Source of the DNA: Comamonas endophytica
GTDB taxonomy: Bacteria > Pseudomonadota > Gammaproteobacteria > Burkholderiales > Burkholderiaceae_C
Assembly (NCBI RefSeq): GCF_023634805.2
Contig: NZ_CP106882.1
Coordinates: forward strand, 434,001 to 498,000
Direction: 5' to 3'
Length of the DNA: 64,000 bases
This document shows positions 1-8,976 of the stretch, in pieces. Both the position numbers and the translations under genes were made by a program. The stretch's first letter is position 1, and each line of letters opens with the position of its first letter. Below the pieces are notes generated by a model, which saw nothing but the letters and a program-made list of their open reading frames with translations, had not been told where the DNA came from and did not search any database.

Positions 1-120
1 GCCGACACCGCCGGGGTGCCGGGCCGCACCCGGCCGCTGTGCGACTATCCCGCCTATCCGCGCTACAACGGCAGCGGCGATATCAACGTGGCAGCCAGCT
101 TCAGTTGCTCCACGCAATAG
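1..120 (+). CDS. Tannase/feruloyl esterase family protein, C-terminal end (partial)
   Basis: The frame is open from the first base and stops with TAG at 118-120, so only the last 39 residues are present. They include RTRPLCDYPAYPRYNGSGD followed by INVAASFSC, which matches the usual C-terminus of tannase/feruloyl esterase family proteins: a PLCxYPxxxRYxGSGDxxxAxxFxC signature with paired cysteines. Such enzymes are secreted serine esterases acting on gallate or hydroxycinnamate esters. The catalytic part lies outside the window, so substrate and activity cannot be judged. Confidence 0.72.
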   Translation, partial: ADTAGVPGRTRPLCDYPAYPRYNGSGDINVAASFSCSTQ

Positions 121-189
121 CGGCCACGTCAGCAAGCGGCACGCCCACAGGCGCTCGACCCAAGCGCCTGCTGCGCACCTGCCTGCCAG

Positions 190-480
190 TCAGCGGGCGC
201 CGGATCTGCCCTCGCGCGCCCCCAGGATGAGCCCCAGGTAAACGAGCCCGGCAGCCAGGCTGGTATGCCCGGTGTACGCCACCAGCCCGAAGCTCCACCC
301 CCAGCCGCGCACTGCGCCCGCCAGGCACAGCAGCAGCAGCAGCCAGCCCGTGGCCCGGAGCCACCGCGTGCTGCGGGCGGACAGCAGGCGGCCGAACCAG
401 AGCGCCTGCTGGCGTTCGGTGGCGGCGGCCAAGGCGCACATTCCCGCGGTGCAGCCCGCGAGCATCAGCAGATGCATCAT
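190..480 (-). CDS. DUF3325 family membrane protein
   Basis: A 96-residue protein with about three hydrophobic segments (residues 3-19, 45-62 and 70-88). It matches the small DUF3325 membrane proteins that accompany PepSY-domain and TonB-receptor genes in iron-uptake operons. The ATG at 480 overlaps the TGA of the upstream PepSY gene in an ATGA junction, which decides the start and indicates translational coupling. It is the last gene of the iron operon. Its molecular function is not established; an accessory role at the inner membrane is inferred from context. Confidence 0.78.
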   Translation of the reverse strand: MMHLLMLAGCTAGMCALAAATERQQALWFGRLLSARSTRWLRATGWLLLLLCLAGAVRGWGWSFGLVAYTGHTSLAAGLVYLGLILGAREGRSGAR

Positions 481-2093
481 GCCGCCTCCCCGGCTTGCAG
501 TTGCGCCGCACGCGCGCGCGGCCCGGCCGGCACGCGCGCACGGTGGCGCAGGGTGCGCAGCGCCAGCGCCGCATGCAGCGCGGCGAACGCCCACAGCACC
601 AGGTCCATGCCGGCAAACACCCAGTCGCCTTCGGACAGGCTGCGCCACAGCGGGCGCTCGGTGGTCAGCGCGTTGAGCACCGGCAGCAGCGCCAGCACGG
701 CCGTGGCCAGCCACAGCTGCTCGATCCAGGCGCGCCGCGCCGGCCGCAGCAGCGCGTGCAGCAGCGCCAGTGCCCAGACGGCAAAGAAGGCGTGCATCTC
801 CCAATCGCCGCGCTGGGGCAGCTGCGCGGGCAGCAGCCGGTTGGCCCAGAGAAAGCCCGCCATGGCGATCGACAGCCCGGCAATGGCGGCGATGTTCAGC
901 CGCTCGACCAGACGGAAACCGAAATACGGCCGCTCGGGATCGGCCAGCTTCGCGCGGCGCTTGACGGTCCACATCACCAGGCCGGTGCCGACCATGGCGG
1001 TACCGGCCAGGCTCACGATGAAATACAGCCAGCGCAGCGAAAGGTCGCTGAAACGCCCCAGGTGCAGCGCATACAGCACGCCGCGGGTCTCGGCGGCCGG
1101 GCCGACCCCGTCGTGCGTCTCCAGCAGCCGGCCGGTGCTGCCCTCGAACAGCATGTATTGCGGGCTCATCGACACCCGTCCGGCGCTGCCGCGCGCCACC
1201 GCCACGCGCGCCGCGGCGTCGCCGGGCTGGGTGATGGTCACGCCGCCGATGTTGTGCGTGCCCCAGACGGCCTGCGCCTGGCGCACCATGGCGTCGACCG
1301 GCGCCAGCGCCGCGGGCTGGCCGCTGGGCTTGCCCGGAGGAATGAACACGCTGAGCTCGTTGGTGAGCTGCCTCTTTTCCGCCGCGGTCTGGATGGCCGC
1401 CTGCTCGCCCCAGGGCATGTACAGCGCCATCAGCGTGACCAGCCCGGTGTAGGTGATCATCAAATGGAAGGGCAGCCCGAACACCGACAGCGCGTTGTGC
1501 GCGTCGAGCCAGGAGCGCTGGCCCTTGCCGCCGCGGAAGGTGAAGAAGTCGACGAAGATCTTCTTGTGCGTGATGACGCCGCTGATGATGGCCACCAGCA
1601 TGAACATGGCCGCCAGCCCCGCGAGCCAGCGGCCCCAGATCGCGGGCAGGTAGTGGAACTGGAAGTGGAAGCGGAAGAAGAATTCGCCGCCCTGGGTCGC
1701 GCGCGCGGAGACGGCCTCGCCCGTCGCCGGGTCGAAGTTGCCTTCGCCGAAAGCGCGCGGCGCGGGTTGCCCCGGCGGGTTGCGCCAGAACGAGGAGACG
1801 GTGTTGTTGCGCGCATCAGGCATGCGCATGCCCCACTGCGGGCTGCCCGGCGCGATGCGCGCGAGCGCATCGGCCACGCGCTGCGCCGCGGCGGCGGGGT
1901 CCGGCAGCTCGACCTGGCGCGCCAGTTCGGGCCGCGCCCATTGCGACAATTCGTCCTTGAAATAGCTCACCGTGCCGGTGAGGAACATCGCGTAGAGGAA
2001 CCAGCCCAGCAGCAGGCCGGTCCAGGTGTGCAGGTCCGCCATCGTCTGGCGCAGGCCCGGTGCCTTGGCCGGCACGGGTAGAGGTTTTGGCAT
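477..2093 (-). CDS. PepSY-associated transmembrane protein (iron operon)
   Basis: A 538-residue polytopic inner-membrane protein of the PepSY_TM family. A first membrane segment (about residues 23-44) precedes a periplasmic region, then further segments near 155-180, 205-235, 350-372 and 395-418, and three more towards the C-terminus. Conserved histidines sit near membrane edges (HTWTG at 22, DAHN near 200, PFHLM near 210), as expected for a haem- or metal-linked membrane reductase. Relatives next to siderophore receptors are proposed to reduce iron during uptake; that role is inference here. It lies 10 bp after the DUF3649 gene and overlaps the DUF3325 gene by 4 bp. Confidence 0.88.
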   Translation of the reverse strand: MPKPLPVPAKAPGLRQTMADLHTWTGLLLGWFLYAMFLTGTVSYFKDELSQWARPELARQVELPDPAAAAQRVADALARIAPGSPQWGMRMPDARNNTVSSFWRNPPGQPAPRAFGEGNFDPATGEAVSARATQGGEFFFRFHFQFHYLPAIWGRWLAGLAAMFMLVAIISGVITHKKIFVDFFTFRGGKGQRSWLDAHNALSVFGLPFHLMITYTGLVTLMALYMPWGEQAAIQTAAEKRQLTNELSVFIPPGKPSGQPAALAPVDAMVRQAQAVWGTHNIGGVTITQPGDAAARVAVARGSAGRVSMSPQYMLFEGSTGRLLETHDGVGPAAETRGVLYALHLGRFSDLSLRWLYFIVSLAGTAMVGTGLVMWTVKRRAKLADPERPYFGFRLVERLNIAAIAGLSIAMAGFLWANRLLPAQLPQRGDWEMHAFFAVWALALLHALLRPARRAWIEQLWLATAVLALLPVLNALTTERPLWRSLSEGDWVFAGMDLVLWAFAALHAALALRTLRHRARVPAGPRARAAQLQAGEAA

Positions 2094-2103
2094 GGAGTCG
2101 AGC

Positions 2104-2403
2104 TCAGAAAGAAACGTGGGCCGCCCGTGCGGACCAAGACGCGAGCAGCAGCGGCAGCGCCGCGACCAACAGGCCGGCCCAGGCGCGGCGCGCGCTGCGC
2201 GCCGCGAACACCCAGATCACCGCGCCGGCGTAGACCACGAAACTCAGCAGCATGCCGGTGAGCATGCCCTGGATCTTGTCCATCGGCAGCGCCAGCGCGG
2301 CCAGGCTGGTCAGCGCGGCCAGCGCATAGCCGCCCAGCAGCGCGGCCACGATGCGCGAGACCAGCGCGACCGTGCGCCAGCCGCGGCCGGGCAGCGCGCT
2401 CAT
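2104..2403 (-). CDS. DUF3649 family small membrane protein
   Basis: A 99-residue protein with three predicted membrane helices (about 15-38, 49-67 and 74-90). The family consists of small inner-membrane proteins found between DUF4198 and PepSY genes in iron-acquisition operons. I chose the ATG at 2403, whose ATGA overlaps the stop of the DUF4198 gene, over a longer upstream extension that would run backward through that gene. Biochemical function is unknown; a part in TonB-type energisation or iron handling is inferred from position. Confidence 0.78.
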   Translation of the reverse strand: MSALPGRGWRTVALVSRIVAALLGGYALAALTSLAALALPMDKIQGMLTGMLLSFVVYAGAVIWVFAARSARRAWAGLLVAALPLLLASWSARAAHVSF

Positions 2404-3143
2404 TGGTTCGGCGCAGCCGCGGGTGGCGCCGGAATCGGCTCCACGCCGTCGGGCTTCACATAGGTGAGCGAGGTCACATAGCTGACGGCATCGAACTTCT
2501 CCGTGCCGCCCGCGCCCGCGCGCTCGCCCGCGGTGGCGTCGTTGACGCTGACCTCGGCCACGTAGGTGCCCTTCCACGGCATGTCGAACTGCACCAGGCC
2601 TTGCGCGTCGGTCTGCGCCTCCTTGGCCCAGCCGGACTGCGTGACCAGCGCGACCTTGGCGCCGGCCTTGGGCTGCCCCTTGAGGTACAGCTTGAATTCG
2701 CCATCCTTGCCCGTGGGCACCAGGTCCAGCGCCAGCTTCGGGGACTGGGCCGCGAAGCTGGTGATCAGGCGCGCCGCGGGGTAGTAGCGGTTGAGCGTGT
2801 CCTTGCCGTCCTTCTTCCAGGTATAGAGCGGATAGCGCTCATCGGCGGCAACGATGGACTCGCCACGCGCCGCGCCGAACGACAGGGCAAAGCCGTCGGC
2901 GGCCTTGCGCACCTCGGCGGCCTTCTCGCCCTGGCCTGCGATCAGCGTGGCCGTGGGCTGGCCGAACTTGTCCAGCAGCCCGGGCGAGGCCTCGCGCAGG
3001 TTCTCGCCGAATTCGCCGAAGCGCACGATGGCGTTTTGCTGGCCGGCGGGCTGCTCGATCCAGATCTGGTGCGCCTGTGCGGCGTGGGCAAAGCCCAGCA
3101 GGGCCAGCGTGGCGCTGGCCATGGAGATCATGCGGTTCATCAT
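2400..3143 (-). CDS. DUF4198 family periplasmic protein
   Basis: A 247-residue exported protein. The N-terminus is a signal peptide ending AQA-HQIWIEQ near residue 24, and the mature chain starting HxxW is typical of DUF4198 proteins, which have beta-sandwich folds and are linked to cobalt, nickel or iron transport. It lies 13 bp downstream of the TonB receptor and shares an ATGA junction with the next gene. The histidine at the predicted mature N-terminus could bind metal, which is inference. The C-terminus is Pro/Ala-rich. Confidence 0.82.
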   Translation of the reverse strand: MMNRMISMASATLALLGFAHAAQAHQIWIEQPAGQQNAIVRFGEFGENLREASPGLLDKFGQPTATLIAGQGEKAAEVRKAADGFALSFGAARGESIVAADERYPLYTWKKDGKDTLNRYYPAARLITSFAAQSPKLALDLVPTGKDGEFKLYLKGQPKAGAKVALVTQSGWAKEAQTDAQGLVQFDMPWKGTYVAEVSVNDATAGERAGAGGTEKFDAVSYVTSLTYVKPDGVEPIPAPPAAAPNQ

Positions 3144-3156
3144 TTTTCCTTGAGGT

Positions 3157-5331
3157 TTAGAAATCGACCTGGGCCGACAGCATCAGCGTGCGCGGCGCGC
3201 CCACGGTGGCGTAGCCTGCGGCCGTCACCCAATAAGCCTTGTTGGCGACGTTTTCCAGATTGGCGCGCAGCACCACCGGCTGGTTGCCGAACTTGGTGGC
3301 ATAGCGCGCGCCCAGGTCCACGCGGGTCCACGACGGCATGCGCAGCAGGTTGGCGGCGTCGTACCACATGGAGGACGTGTTGATCACGCGGCCGTTGAGG
3401 CTCAGGCCCGGCACCCAGGGCGTATCCCAGTCCAGCCCGACATTGAAGGTGCGATCGGGCACGCCGTTGGCGTCGTTGCCCTGGTTCACGCCGCCCTGCG
3501 TCCTGGTCAGCTTGGCGTCATTGAAGGCGGCGCTGGCCATCAGGCGCAGGCCGCGCTGCACTTCGCCATAGGCCGTCAGCTCCAGGCCGCGGTAGCGCTG
3601 CTCGCCGCCGAAGCTGTAGACCAGCGTGGTGGGATCGGTCGTGGCAATCGGCCGCTTGATCTCGTAGATCGCGGCCTGGGTCAGCAGGCGGCCCCAGTCG
3701 GCCTTGACGCCGATTTCATTCTGCTTGGTCTTCTGCGGCGCGAACACCTGGCCCACATTGGCCGTGCCCGCACCCGCCGTGCCACCGGCCGACAGGCCCG
3801 AGGTATGGTTGGCGTAGACCGAGACGTTCTGCGTGGCCTTGAAAACCACGCCCGCCAGCGGCGTGACCGAGCTGGCATCGTAGGGCGTGGAGCCGTTGAC
3901 GCTCTTTTGCTCGATGTTCTGATGGCGCGCACCCAGCGTGACCAGCAGCCGGTCGTTGTAGAACGCCAGGGTATCGACCACCGCGACGCTGCGCAGCGAC
4001 AGTTCCGCGGACTTGGTAGGCGTGCCGCGTGCAAAGTTGATCGCAGGCAGCGGCGCGGGGTTGTAGATATTGGAAGCAGCGCCCGGCCTGGGCGTCAGCT
4101 GGTAGAAAAAGCCGGTCTCGCGCTGCAGGCCATTGGCCGTGACTGCCACCGTATGGCCCACATCGCCGGTCTTGAAACGCGTGCGCAGGCCCACGTCGGC
4201 TGCGGTGGTCTTGTTGTACTCGTCGTAATAGCCGTTCTGCACGCCGAAGTTGCCGGCGGAGTTGATCCGCGGGAATGCGGTGGGGAAATCCTGGTCGCTG
4301 GTCACTTCGCTGTAGCCGATGCCGCCATAGACGGTGGTGCTGTCGCTCAGGTCGTACTCGATGCGCGTGAGCGCGGTCTTGGCATCGTCCGCGAGCTTCG
4401 CGCCCGGATAGAAGGTCTGGCGCGGGTCCGGCACGGCAGGCAGCTCGGTGATGCCGGCCAGGAAGCCGGCCTGCGGGCGGTAGTTCACCGATTTGCCCTT
4501 GGTGTAGAGCAGATCGGCCGACCAGCGCAGGCGGGCGCCGGCGTAGTCCACGCCCAGCGCGCCCAGGCCCAGGCGCTGGCGGCCGCCATCGATATTGCCT
4601 TCGCCGTTGCGCCACACGCCATTGGCGCGCACGCCCCACTCGTTGTCCTCGCCAAAGCGGCGGCCCACATCCAGATGCGTGCCGAACTGCGCCTTGCCCA
4701 TATAGGTGCCGGTGACACGCGTCAGCGGCACGTCGCCGGCGCGCTTGGTCACCACATTGATCGCGCCGCCGACGCTTTCCTTAGGGCCGACGCCGTTGGT
4801 GAACGAGCCCGGGCCCTTGAGCACCTCGACGCGCTCGATCACTTCCAGCGGCATGCGCGTGGCCGGCGACAGCCCATACAGGCCGTTGACCGCGACATCC
4901 CGTGCGCCGATCGTCAGGCCGCGCACCTGGAAGTCCTCGCCGTAGCCGCCGCGCGCCTGCAGCGTGCGCACCGAGGCGTCGCTCATCACCACGTCGGAGA
5001 TGTTGAGCGCCTGCTGGTTCTCGATATAGGTCGAGGTGTAGTTGGTGGTGCTGAACGGCACGTTCATCAGGTCGGTGCGCCCAAGGATGCCCAGGTCGCC
5101 GCCGCGCGCCAGCTGGCCGCCGGAATAGGTCTTCTGCAGGCCGCCAATGGAGGCCGCCTGGTCGGTGACCGTCACGTCACCCAGCCGATTCGCGGCAGTG
5201 GATGAGGTCTGGGCCGCCGCGCCAGCCGCTGCAATGGCCAGGCAGGCGCCCAGGCACAGGCGCAGCCCGCGGGAGAGTTCGGTGGGCGTGAACGGGCCGG
5301 CATGCGGCAGACGAGCGCAGGAAGAGGACAT
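3157..5331 (-). CDS. TonB-dependent siderophore receptor
   Basis: A 724-residue outer-membrane receptor of the ferric-siderophore type. A signal peptide ends about residue 40 (AGAAAQ). The plug domain follows (about 50-175) with VTDQAA, QVRGLTIG and the VEVLKGPGSFTNGVGP motif. The beta-barrel runs to a terminal aromatic residue (LSAQVDF), the usual outer-membrane assembly signal. It heads a five-gene minus-strand operon. A Fur-like site lies 97-115 bp upstream of the start. The siderophore cannot be named from sequence. No siderophore synthesis gene is visible, so xenosiderophore use is possible. Confidence 0.92.
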   Translation of the reverse strand: MSSSCARLPHAGPFTPTELSRGLRLCLGACLAIAAAGAAAQTSSTAANRLGDVTVTDQAASIGGLQKTYSGGQLARGGDLGILGRTDLMNVPFSTTNYTSTYIENQQALNISDVVMSDASVRTLQARGGYGEDFQVRGLTIGARDVAVNGLYGLSPATRMPLEVIERVEVLKGPGSFTNGVGPKESVGGAINVVTKRAGDVPLTRVTGTYMGKAQFGTHLDVGRRFGEDNEWGVRANGVWRNGEGNIDGGRQRLGLGALGVDYAGARLRWSADLLYTKGKSVNYRPQAGFLAGITELPAVPDPRQTFYPGAKLADDAKTALTRIEYDLSDSTTVYGGIGYSEVTSDQDFPTAFPRINSAGNFGVQNGYYDEYNKTTAADVGLRTRFKTGDVGHTVAVTANGLQRETGFFYQLTPRPGAASNIYNPAPLPAINFARGTPTKSAELSLRSVAVVDTLAFYNDRLLVTLGARHQNIEQKSVNGSTPYDASSVTPLAGVVFKATQNVSVYANHTSGLSAGGTAGAGTANVGQVFAPQKTKQNEIGVKADWGRLLTQAAIYEIKRPIATTDPTTLVYSFGGEQRYRGLELTAYGEVQRGLRLMASAAFNDAKLTRTQGGVNQGNDANGVPDRTFNVGLDWDTPWVPGLSLNGRVINTSSMWYDAANLLRMPSWTRVDLGARYATKFGNQPVVLRANLENVANKAYWVTAAGYATVGAPRTLMLSAQVDF

Positions 5332-5427
5332 GGAATGAAAGTGACTGTTATGGATTCGAATTGGGTCGAAAAGTCGGCGCAGGACGGCGGCAACGCGGCA
5401 TCCTGCAACGAACGGACGAGATTATTA

Positions 5428-5446
5428 AATACAAGTCACTCTCATT
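5428..5446 (-). promoter_or_regulatory. Candidate Fur box of the iron operon
   Basis: The plus-strand 19-mer AATACAAGTCACTCTCATT matches the Fur pattern AATGATAATCATTCTCATT at 14 of 19 positions by eye. It lies about 100 bp upstream of the TonB receptor start in an AT-rich stretch. A second weaker AT-rich ATAATTTTCATT run follows at 5462-5473. Repression by Fur-iron is inferred from position and gene content. Confidence 0.5.
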
Positions 5447-7003
5447 CACATCTTCATGCTCAATAATTTTCATTCGGATGCGCTAAAGGGCTGGCACAGC
5501 CATGGATACATCTTGTAGCGTTGGATTTACCCCACATGCATGGGGTGCTGTGGACACTTCGGCGCGTCGACCACCGTCGGCAACGGTGCCTCTTCGGTGT
5601 CCTCGACACAACCACCCATCGCCGCTGGGCTTCGGGAGCTGCCCCATCGCAGCCCGTGAAAGCCTGCAACACGGGATCGCCTTCCTCGCACTTCCGCCCC
5701 TGGGTAGCTAGAGGTTGCGGGTCACGTTGCAGTCTTGCAGGCGAAAGGTGAAAAGACCGAATGCCCCGGCTTCTCGCCGCTGGCGATTACCGCATCCGCC
5801 TCCGGCATCGATGGCCAGGGCGTCGGGCTGGGCCTGCCCTCCCCGTGCGCCGACAGCCTTGCCATGGCGCCGGCAATCGGCCTGACCACCTTCGCCATGG
5901 CGGCGCTGGATGCCATGCAGCCACCTCCTCGAGCCGCCGCAGACTGGAGGGCGCGAGGGATGGGCAACGCCCTGCTCCCGCGGCATCGGGCATTGACCCT
6001 GTTCGAGCATCTCAAGTCAGCTTGATGAGCCCAAGCCCTGACTCTCATGTGCCGACGCCGCTCCGCACCGCACGCCCTACACACGTGCTACCGCCCAAAC
6101 ACCCAATGAACGCCCCACCACCGCAAATGCGCGCAATGGCCGCGGCAATGGGCAGCCCCGAGCCATGGCTGCGGCAGTCGGCATTCCAGCGCGTCGGACT
6201 GGCACAAAAACCGGATGTCAGCCTTGGTTCATGTCCCGCGGTCATGCCTGCCCTGCCCCCTGATGGTGACCGCCGATCGCCACCCGGCCCGGCTCACGCG
6301 GCCGAATGCCAGCTTCTACCTTGGCTTACAGATCCGCTTCTCGCGGAATGGCCTCACGCGGCTCGTTGCCCCCGCTCGGCTGCTGACGCAGTGCTCTTCA
6401 TGGGCGATGCTATTTCCACGAATTCGAATTAAACGAGACACACCACAATGAGGGATATGATGCGTCAATAAGTTTAAATTAAATCAAAGAAGACAAAAAA
6501 CATCGGGGAAAAGCGCCATCGCTCTGCGCTTCCCAGCGCAGGATGATGAGGAAAATGCACGGCATGGGAGGTTTTACAGGCAGCGATGCACAGCCACACA
6601 GCGGGACAACTCACTGCTTATCGTTAGCTAAAGGAGTAACCTGTACGCATGGAAACGACAAACTTCCGACGTGGAGTTGAAGCAGCGCCTGAGGCTACGT
6701 CTGGCTGGGCACATGGAACAGTGCTGCATTCGCAAACATATTGCCAAGACGTGGCACAGGAAGGGCGACAGCCGCTTGACTGCACCGCTACAACCACCAC
6801 TGCTCCATGAATCTTTCTGCCAAATCCAGCCGTACCGTGTCAAACTGTCCCCAACCTCTACTTCTGACTGGCTCAGGAATTCGAGGGGACTTCAACTTCC
6901 GACTTAGCTAGCTACTTGTGCGGATGGCTATCACTTCCCCACAAGGTTGCAGGTCGACTCATCAGCTGACCACCACTCCCACAGATAACTGATTAAGTCG
7001 CCG
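5447..7003. other. 1.5-kb stretch without a convincing gene
   Basis: Only short open frames occur here and none has a protein signature I trust. The frame at 5735-6025 (plus) contains IDGQGVGLGLP, faintly like the C-terminal core of a LysR effector domain, but it is too eroded to call. An 18-bp hairpin with 6-bp arms ACCCCA/TGGGGT lies at 5529-5546. The part around 6410-6500 is distinctly AT-rich for this genome. I read the stretch as decayed or foreign DNA. Confidence 0.45.
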
Positions 7004-7399
7004 ATGTTAGAGAGCCAATTTCCGCCTACGGTCGCCGCCACCCTGCCTTCGGCCAGCCAGCAGCAGATGCTGCACGCGGTGTCGCAGGTGCATCGCCTCG
7101 AAGACCGCTATCCGGAACTGCCGCACATGCCATTGCTGCGCGAAGGCTGCTGGCGTGAAGAGGCCTTGCTGATCCATTACACGGACCTGCACGGCCAGGA
7201 GACGCAGCGCACCATCTGGCCGCTGGCCATCGTCTATCTGGACCATATGCTGGTCGTGCTGGCCTGGTGCTGCATGCGCCAGGGCTTTCGCAAATTCGCG
7301 GCCGCGCGCATCACCGCCGTCGAGAGCACGCGCAGCAGTTTTCGCCCGCGGCGCGTGGCGTTGCTGCGCGAGTATCTGGGCCAGCTGAAAAAGCCTTGA
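7004..7399 (+). pseudogene. YafY-type WYL-domain regulator, C-terminal fragment
   Basis: The 131-residue frame matches only the C-terminal half of YafY-like regulators: a WYL core LLIHYTDLHGQETQRTIWPL followed by LVVLAWCCMRQGFRKFAAARI. Intact relatives are about 230 residues or more and start with a winged-helix DNA-binding domain. Here the frame upstream of the ATG closes with TAA at 6986-6988 and no helix-turn-helix is visible. I call it a truncated relic; a short stand-alone WYL protein is less likely. Confidence 0.68.
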
Positions 7400-7920
7400 T
7401 GGCCGCGCAGGGGACTGCTTGCAACCACGGTTCGCGATCGGATCGTGAGGGCGAATGTTGCAGGCGCCAGCGGCTTGTCGAACAAGCCGGGTGACGTCTC
7501 CCCTGAAAACGATAAGCGCCGCTTGTCCTGACTTAACTGCCCTGCCCACGCGCGTGCACGGCTGCAAACACCGACACGGCGGCGGGCAAGACATCCACCA
7601 GCGCGGGCACTCCCTGGGTTGACCACACGCAGCAACGTTTTTCTTGGATGACCGCTTTAGTGTGATCTGAGTCATTTACAGCCCAGGGCCTGTACTGCAG
7701 CAACCACCAACACCAGCCGGTGAAAGTCCCTGCGCCTTAACGACTGCTTCCTCCTCGGGACAGGCCGCTCGATTGCGCGGTTCACTACGTACGGGCCTAA
7801 AAGACCGCTTCTGCATCCGCAGCAGGCTCGTGTCGGCACGTAGCTGTCAATCGATACAAGATAAAGTGGTCAAGAACGTGCGCAATCATCCGGACCCGAC
7901 ACTTAAGGCTGCGAGAAGCC
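7400..7920. other. Intergenic region, no gene recognised
   Basis: About 520 bp between the WYL relic and the end of the LysR gene. Open frames on both strands lack start signals and family resemblance. I see no RNA gene or clear terminator. Confidence 0.4.
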
Positions 7921-8862
7921 TTAAGCTCTCGTTCCGGCTGGAGCGGCAGAATGCGAAGAGCCGGATGCCTGAGACCACGATCTCACATGTTCGACCAACG
8001 CCCGTAACTTGCGCGGCTGATTTCTACGGCTGGAGTAATAGAGATAAAAACCGGGGAAGTTGGGCAAATAGCTGTCCAAAACAGAGACCAGTTCCCCACG
8101 TTCGATATAGGGCCGGAAAGTTTCTTGCATACCGATGGTGATGCCGCCATGGGCCAGTGCGGTCCGGATCATCAGCAGCATGTCATTGGAGGTCACGCGG
8201 GAGGCTATGGCGAGGCTGAAATCGCGTCCTTCTTCTTGAAATTCCCAGCGGTAGGGTGCAGTCTCCAGCCTCGCGCGCCAGCCGATGCAGTGGTGGTTTA
8301 AAAGATCATTGGGATGCTGCGGCGTTCCGTGTTCCGCAAAATACTCCGGCGAAGCCACCACGACTTGCCGTTGAGGCCCGGTCAAAGGGATGGCAATCAT
8401 GTCCTGTTCAATGACTTCCCCAAGACGCACGCCTGCGTCGAATCCGGCTGCAATGATGTCCGATTCATCATCTGTGACGGTCACATCCAATGTGACTTCA
8501 GGATGTGCGGCGATGAAGGAGCTGATCAATGGACCTGACAGAAACCGCTCGGCAATGGATGTGACGGCCACGCGCAACAGCCCTCGCGCCGGGCCGTCGT
8601 GGGCCGCTTCTTCCAGCGCCGCGTTAACCACGGCCAAGGGCCCGCTGATTTGCTGATGGAGGGCCTGACCTGCCTCGGTCAGGCGTACATGGCGGGTTGT
8701 GCGGTACACCAGGGCAGTACCCAGTTGGTCTTCCAGCCGACGCATGGCCTGGCTCACAGCTGAGCGTGTCACGCCCAGCTGGTCCGCTGCCGCGCGGAAA
8801 CTTTGCGCTTTGGCAACCGCCACAAAGCAGTGCAACAGAGGTAGATGGAGATCGTCTTTCAT
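7921..8862 (-). CDS. LysR-family transcriptional regulator
   Basis: A 313-residue LysR regulator. The N-terminal helix-turn-helix spans about residues 8-65 (FRAAADQLGVTRSAVSQAMR), followed by the linker and an effector-binding domain from about residue 90. The subgroup resembles regulators that sit divergently beside short-chain dehydrogenases. It is transcribed away from the SDR gene at 8977, and a 21-bp inverted repeat with a T-N11-A core begins on its own start codon, suggesting control of both genes. No clear Shine-Dalgarno precedes the ATG because the palindrome occupies that place. The effector is unknown. Confidence 0.9.
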   Translation of the reverse strand: MKDDLHLPLLHCFVAVAKAQSFRAAADQLGVTRSAVSQAMRRLEDQLGTALVYRTTRHVRLTEAGQALHQQISGPLAVVNAALEEAAHDGPARGLLRVAVTSIAERFLSGPLISSFIAAHPEVTLDVTVTDDESDIIAAGFDAGVRLGEVIEQDMIAIPLTGPQRQVVVASPEYFAEHGTPQHPNDLLNHHCIGWRARLETAPYRWEFQEEGRDFSLAIASRVTSNDMLLMIRTALAHGGITIGMQETFRPYIERGELVSVLDSYLPNFPGFYLYYSSRRNQPRKLRALVEHVRSWSQASGSSHSAAPAGTRA

Positions 8863-8882
8863 TGGTTAGGCACTCTAACCAA
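8862..8882. promoter_or_regulatory. LysR-type operator between regulator and SDR gene
   Basis: Perfect inverted repeat: arms TTGGTTAG (8862-8869) and CTAACCAA (8875-8882) separated by GCACT. The core TTAGGCACTCTAA fits the LysR T-N11-A rule. The left arm touches the ATG of the regulator gene, so binding should block its expression; activation of the divergent SDR gene is the likely second output. Confidence 0.72.
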
Positions 8883-8976
8883 ATTGTTCACCATTGGCAC
8901 ACTTCTCTAGACACAAGAGGATACATACAGTTTGGACTTTCCATGCACAGCGGCGATTGCACGCAGAAAGTTCCGT

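Noticed and set aside
265..1452. Long plus-strand open frame of 395 residues opposite the iron operon
   Set aside because: It is the antisense shadow of the PepSY-type and DUF3325 genes in high-GC DNA; its translation has no motif and is low-complexity.
5529..5546. Hairpin ACCCCA/TGGGGT as a MerR-type metal operator
   Set aside because: No promoter elements with 19-bp spacing around it and no MerR metal regulator nearby.
5735..6025. Possible LysR fragment (IDGQGVGLGLP) in the plus frame
   Set aside because: Only about ten residues resemble the family, with no helix-turn-helix or conserved flanks. Kept as part of the unassigned stretch.
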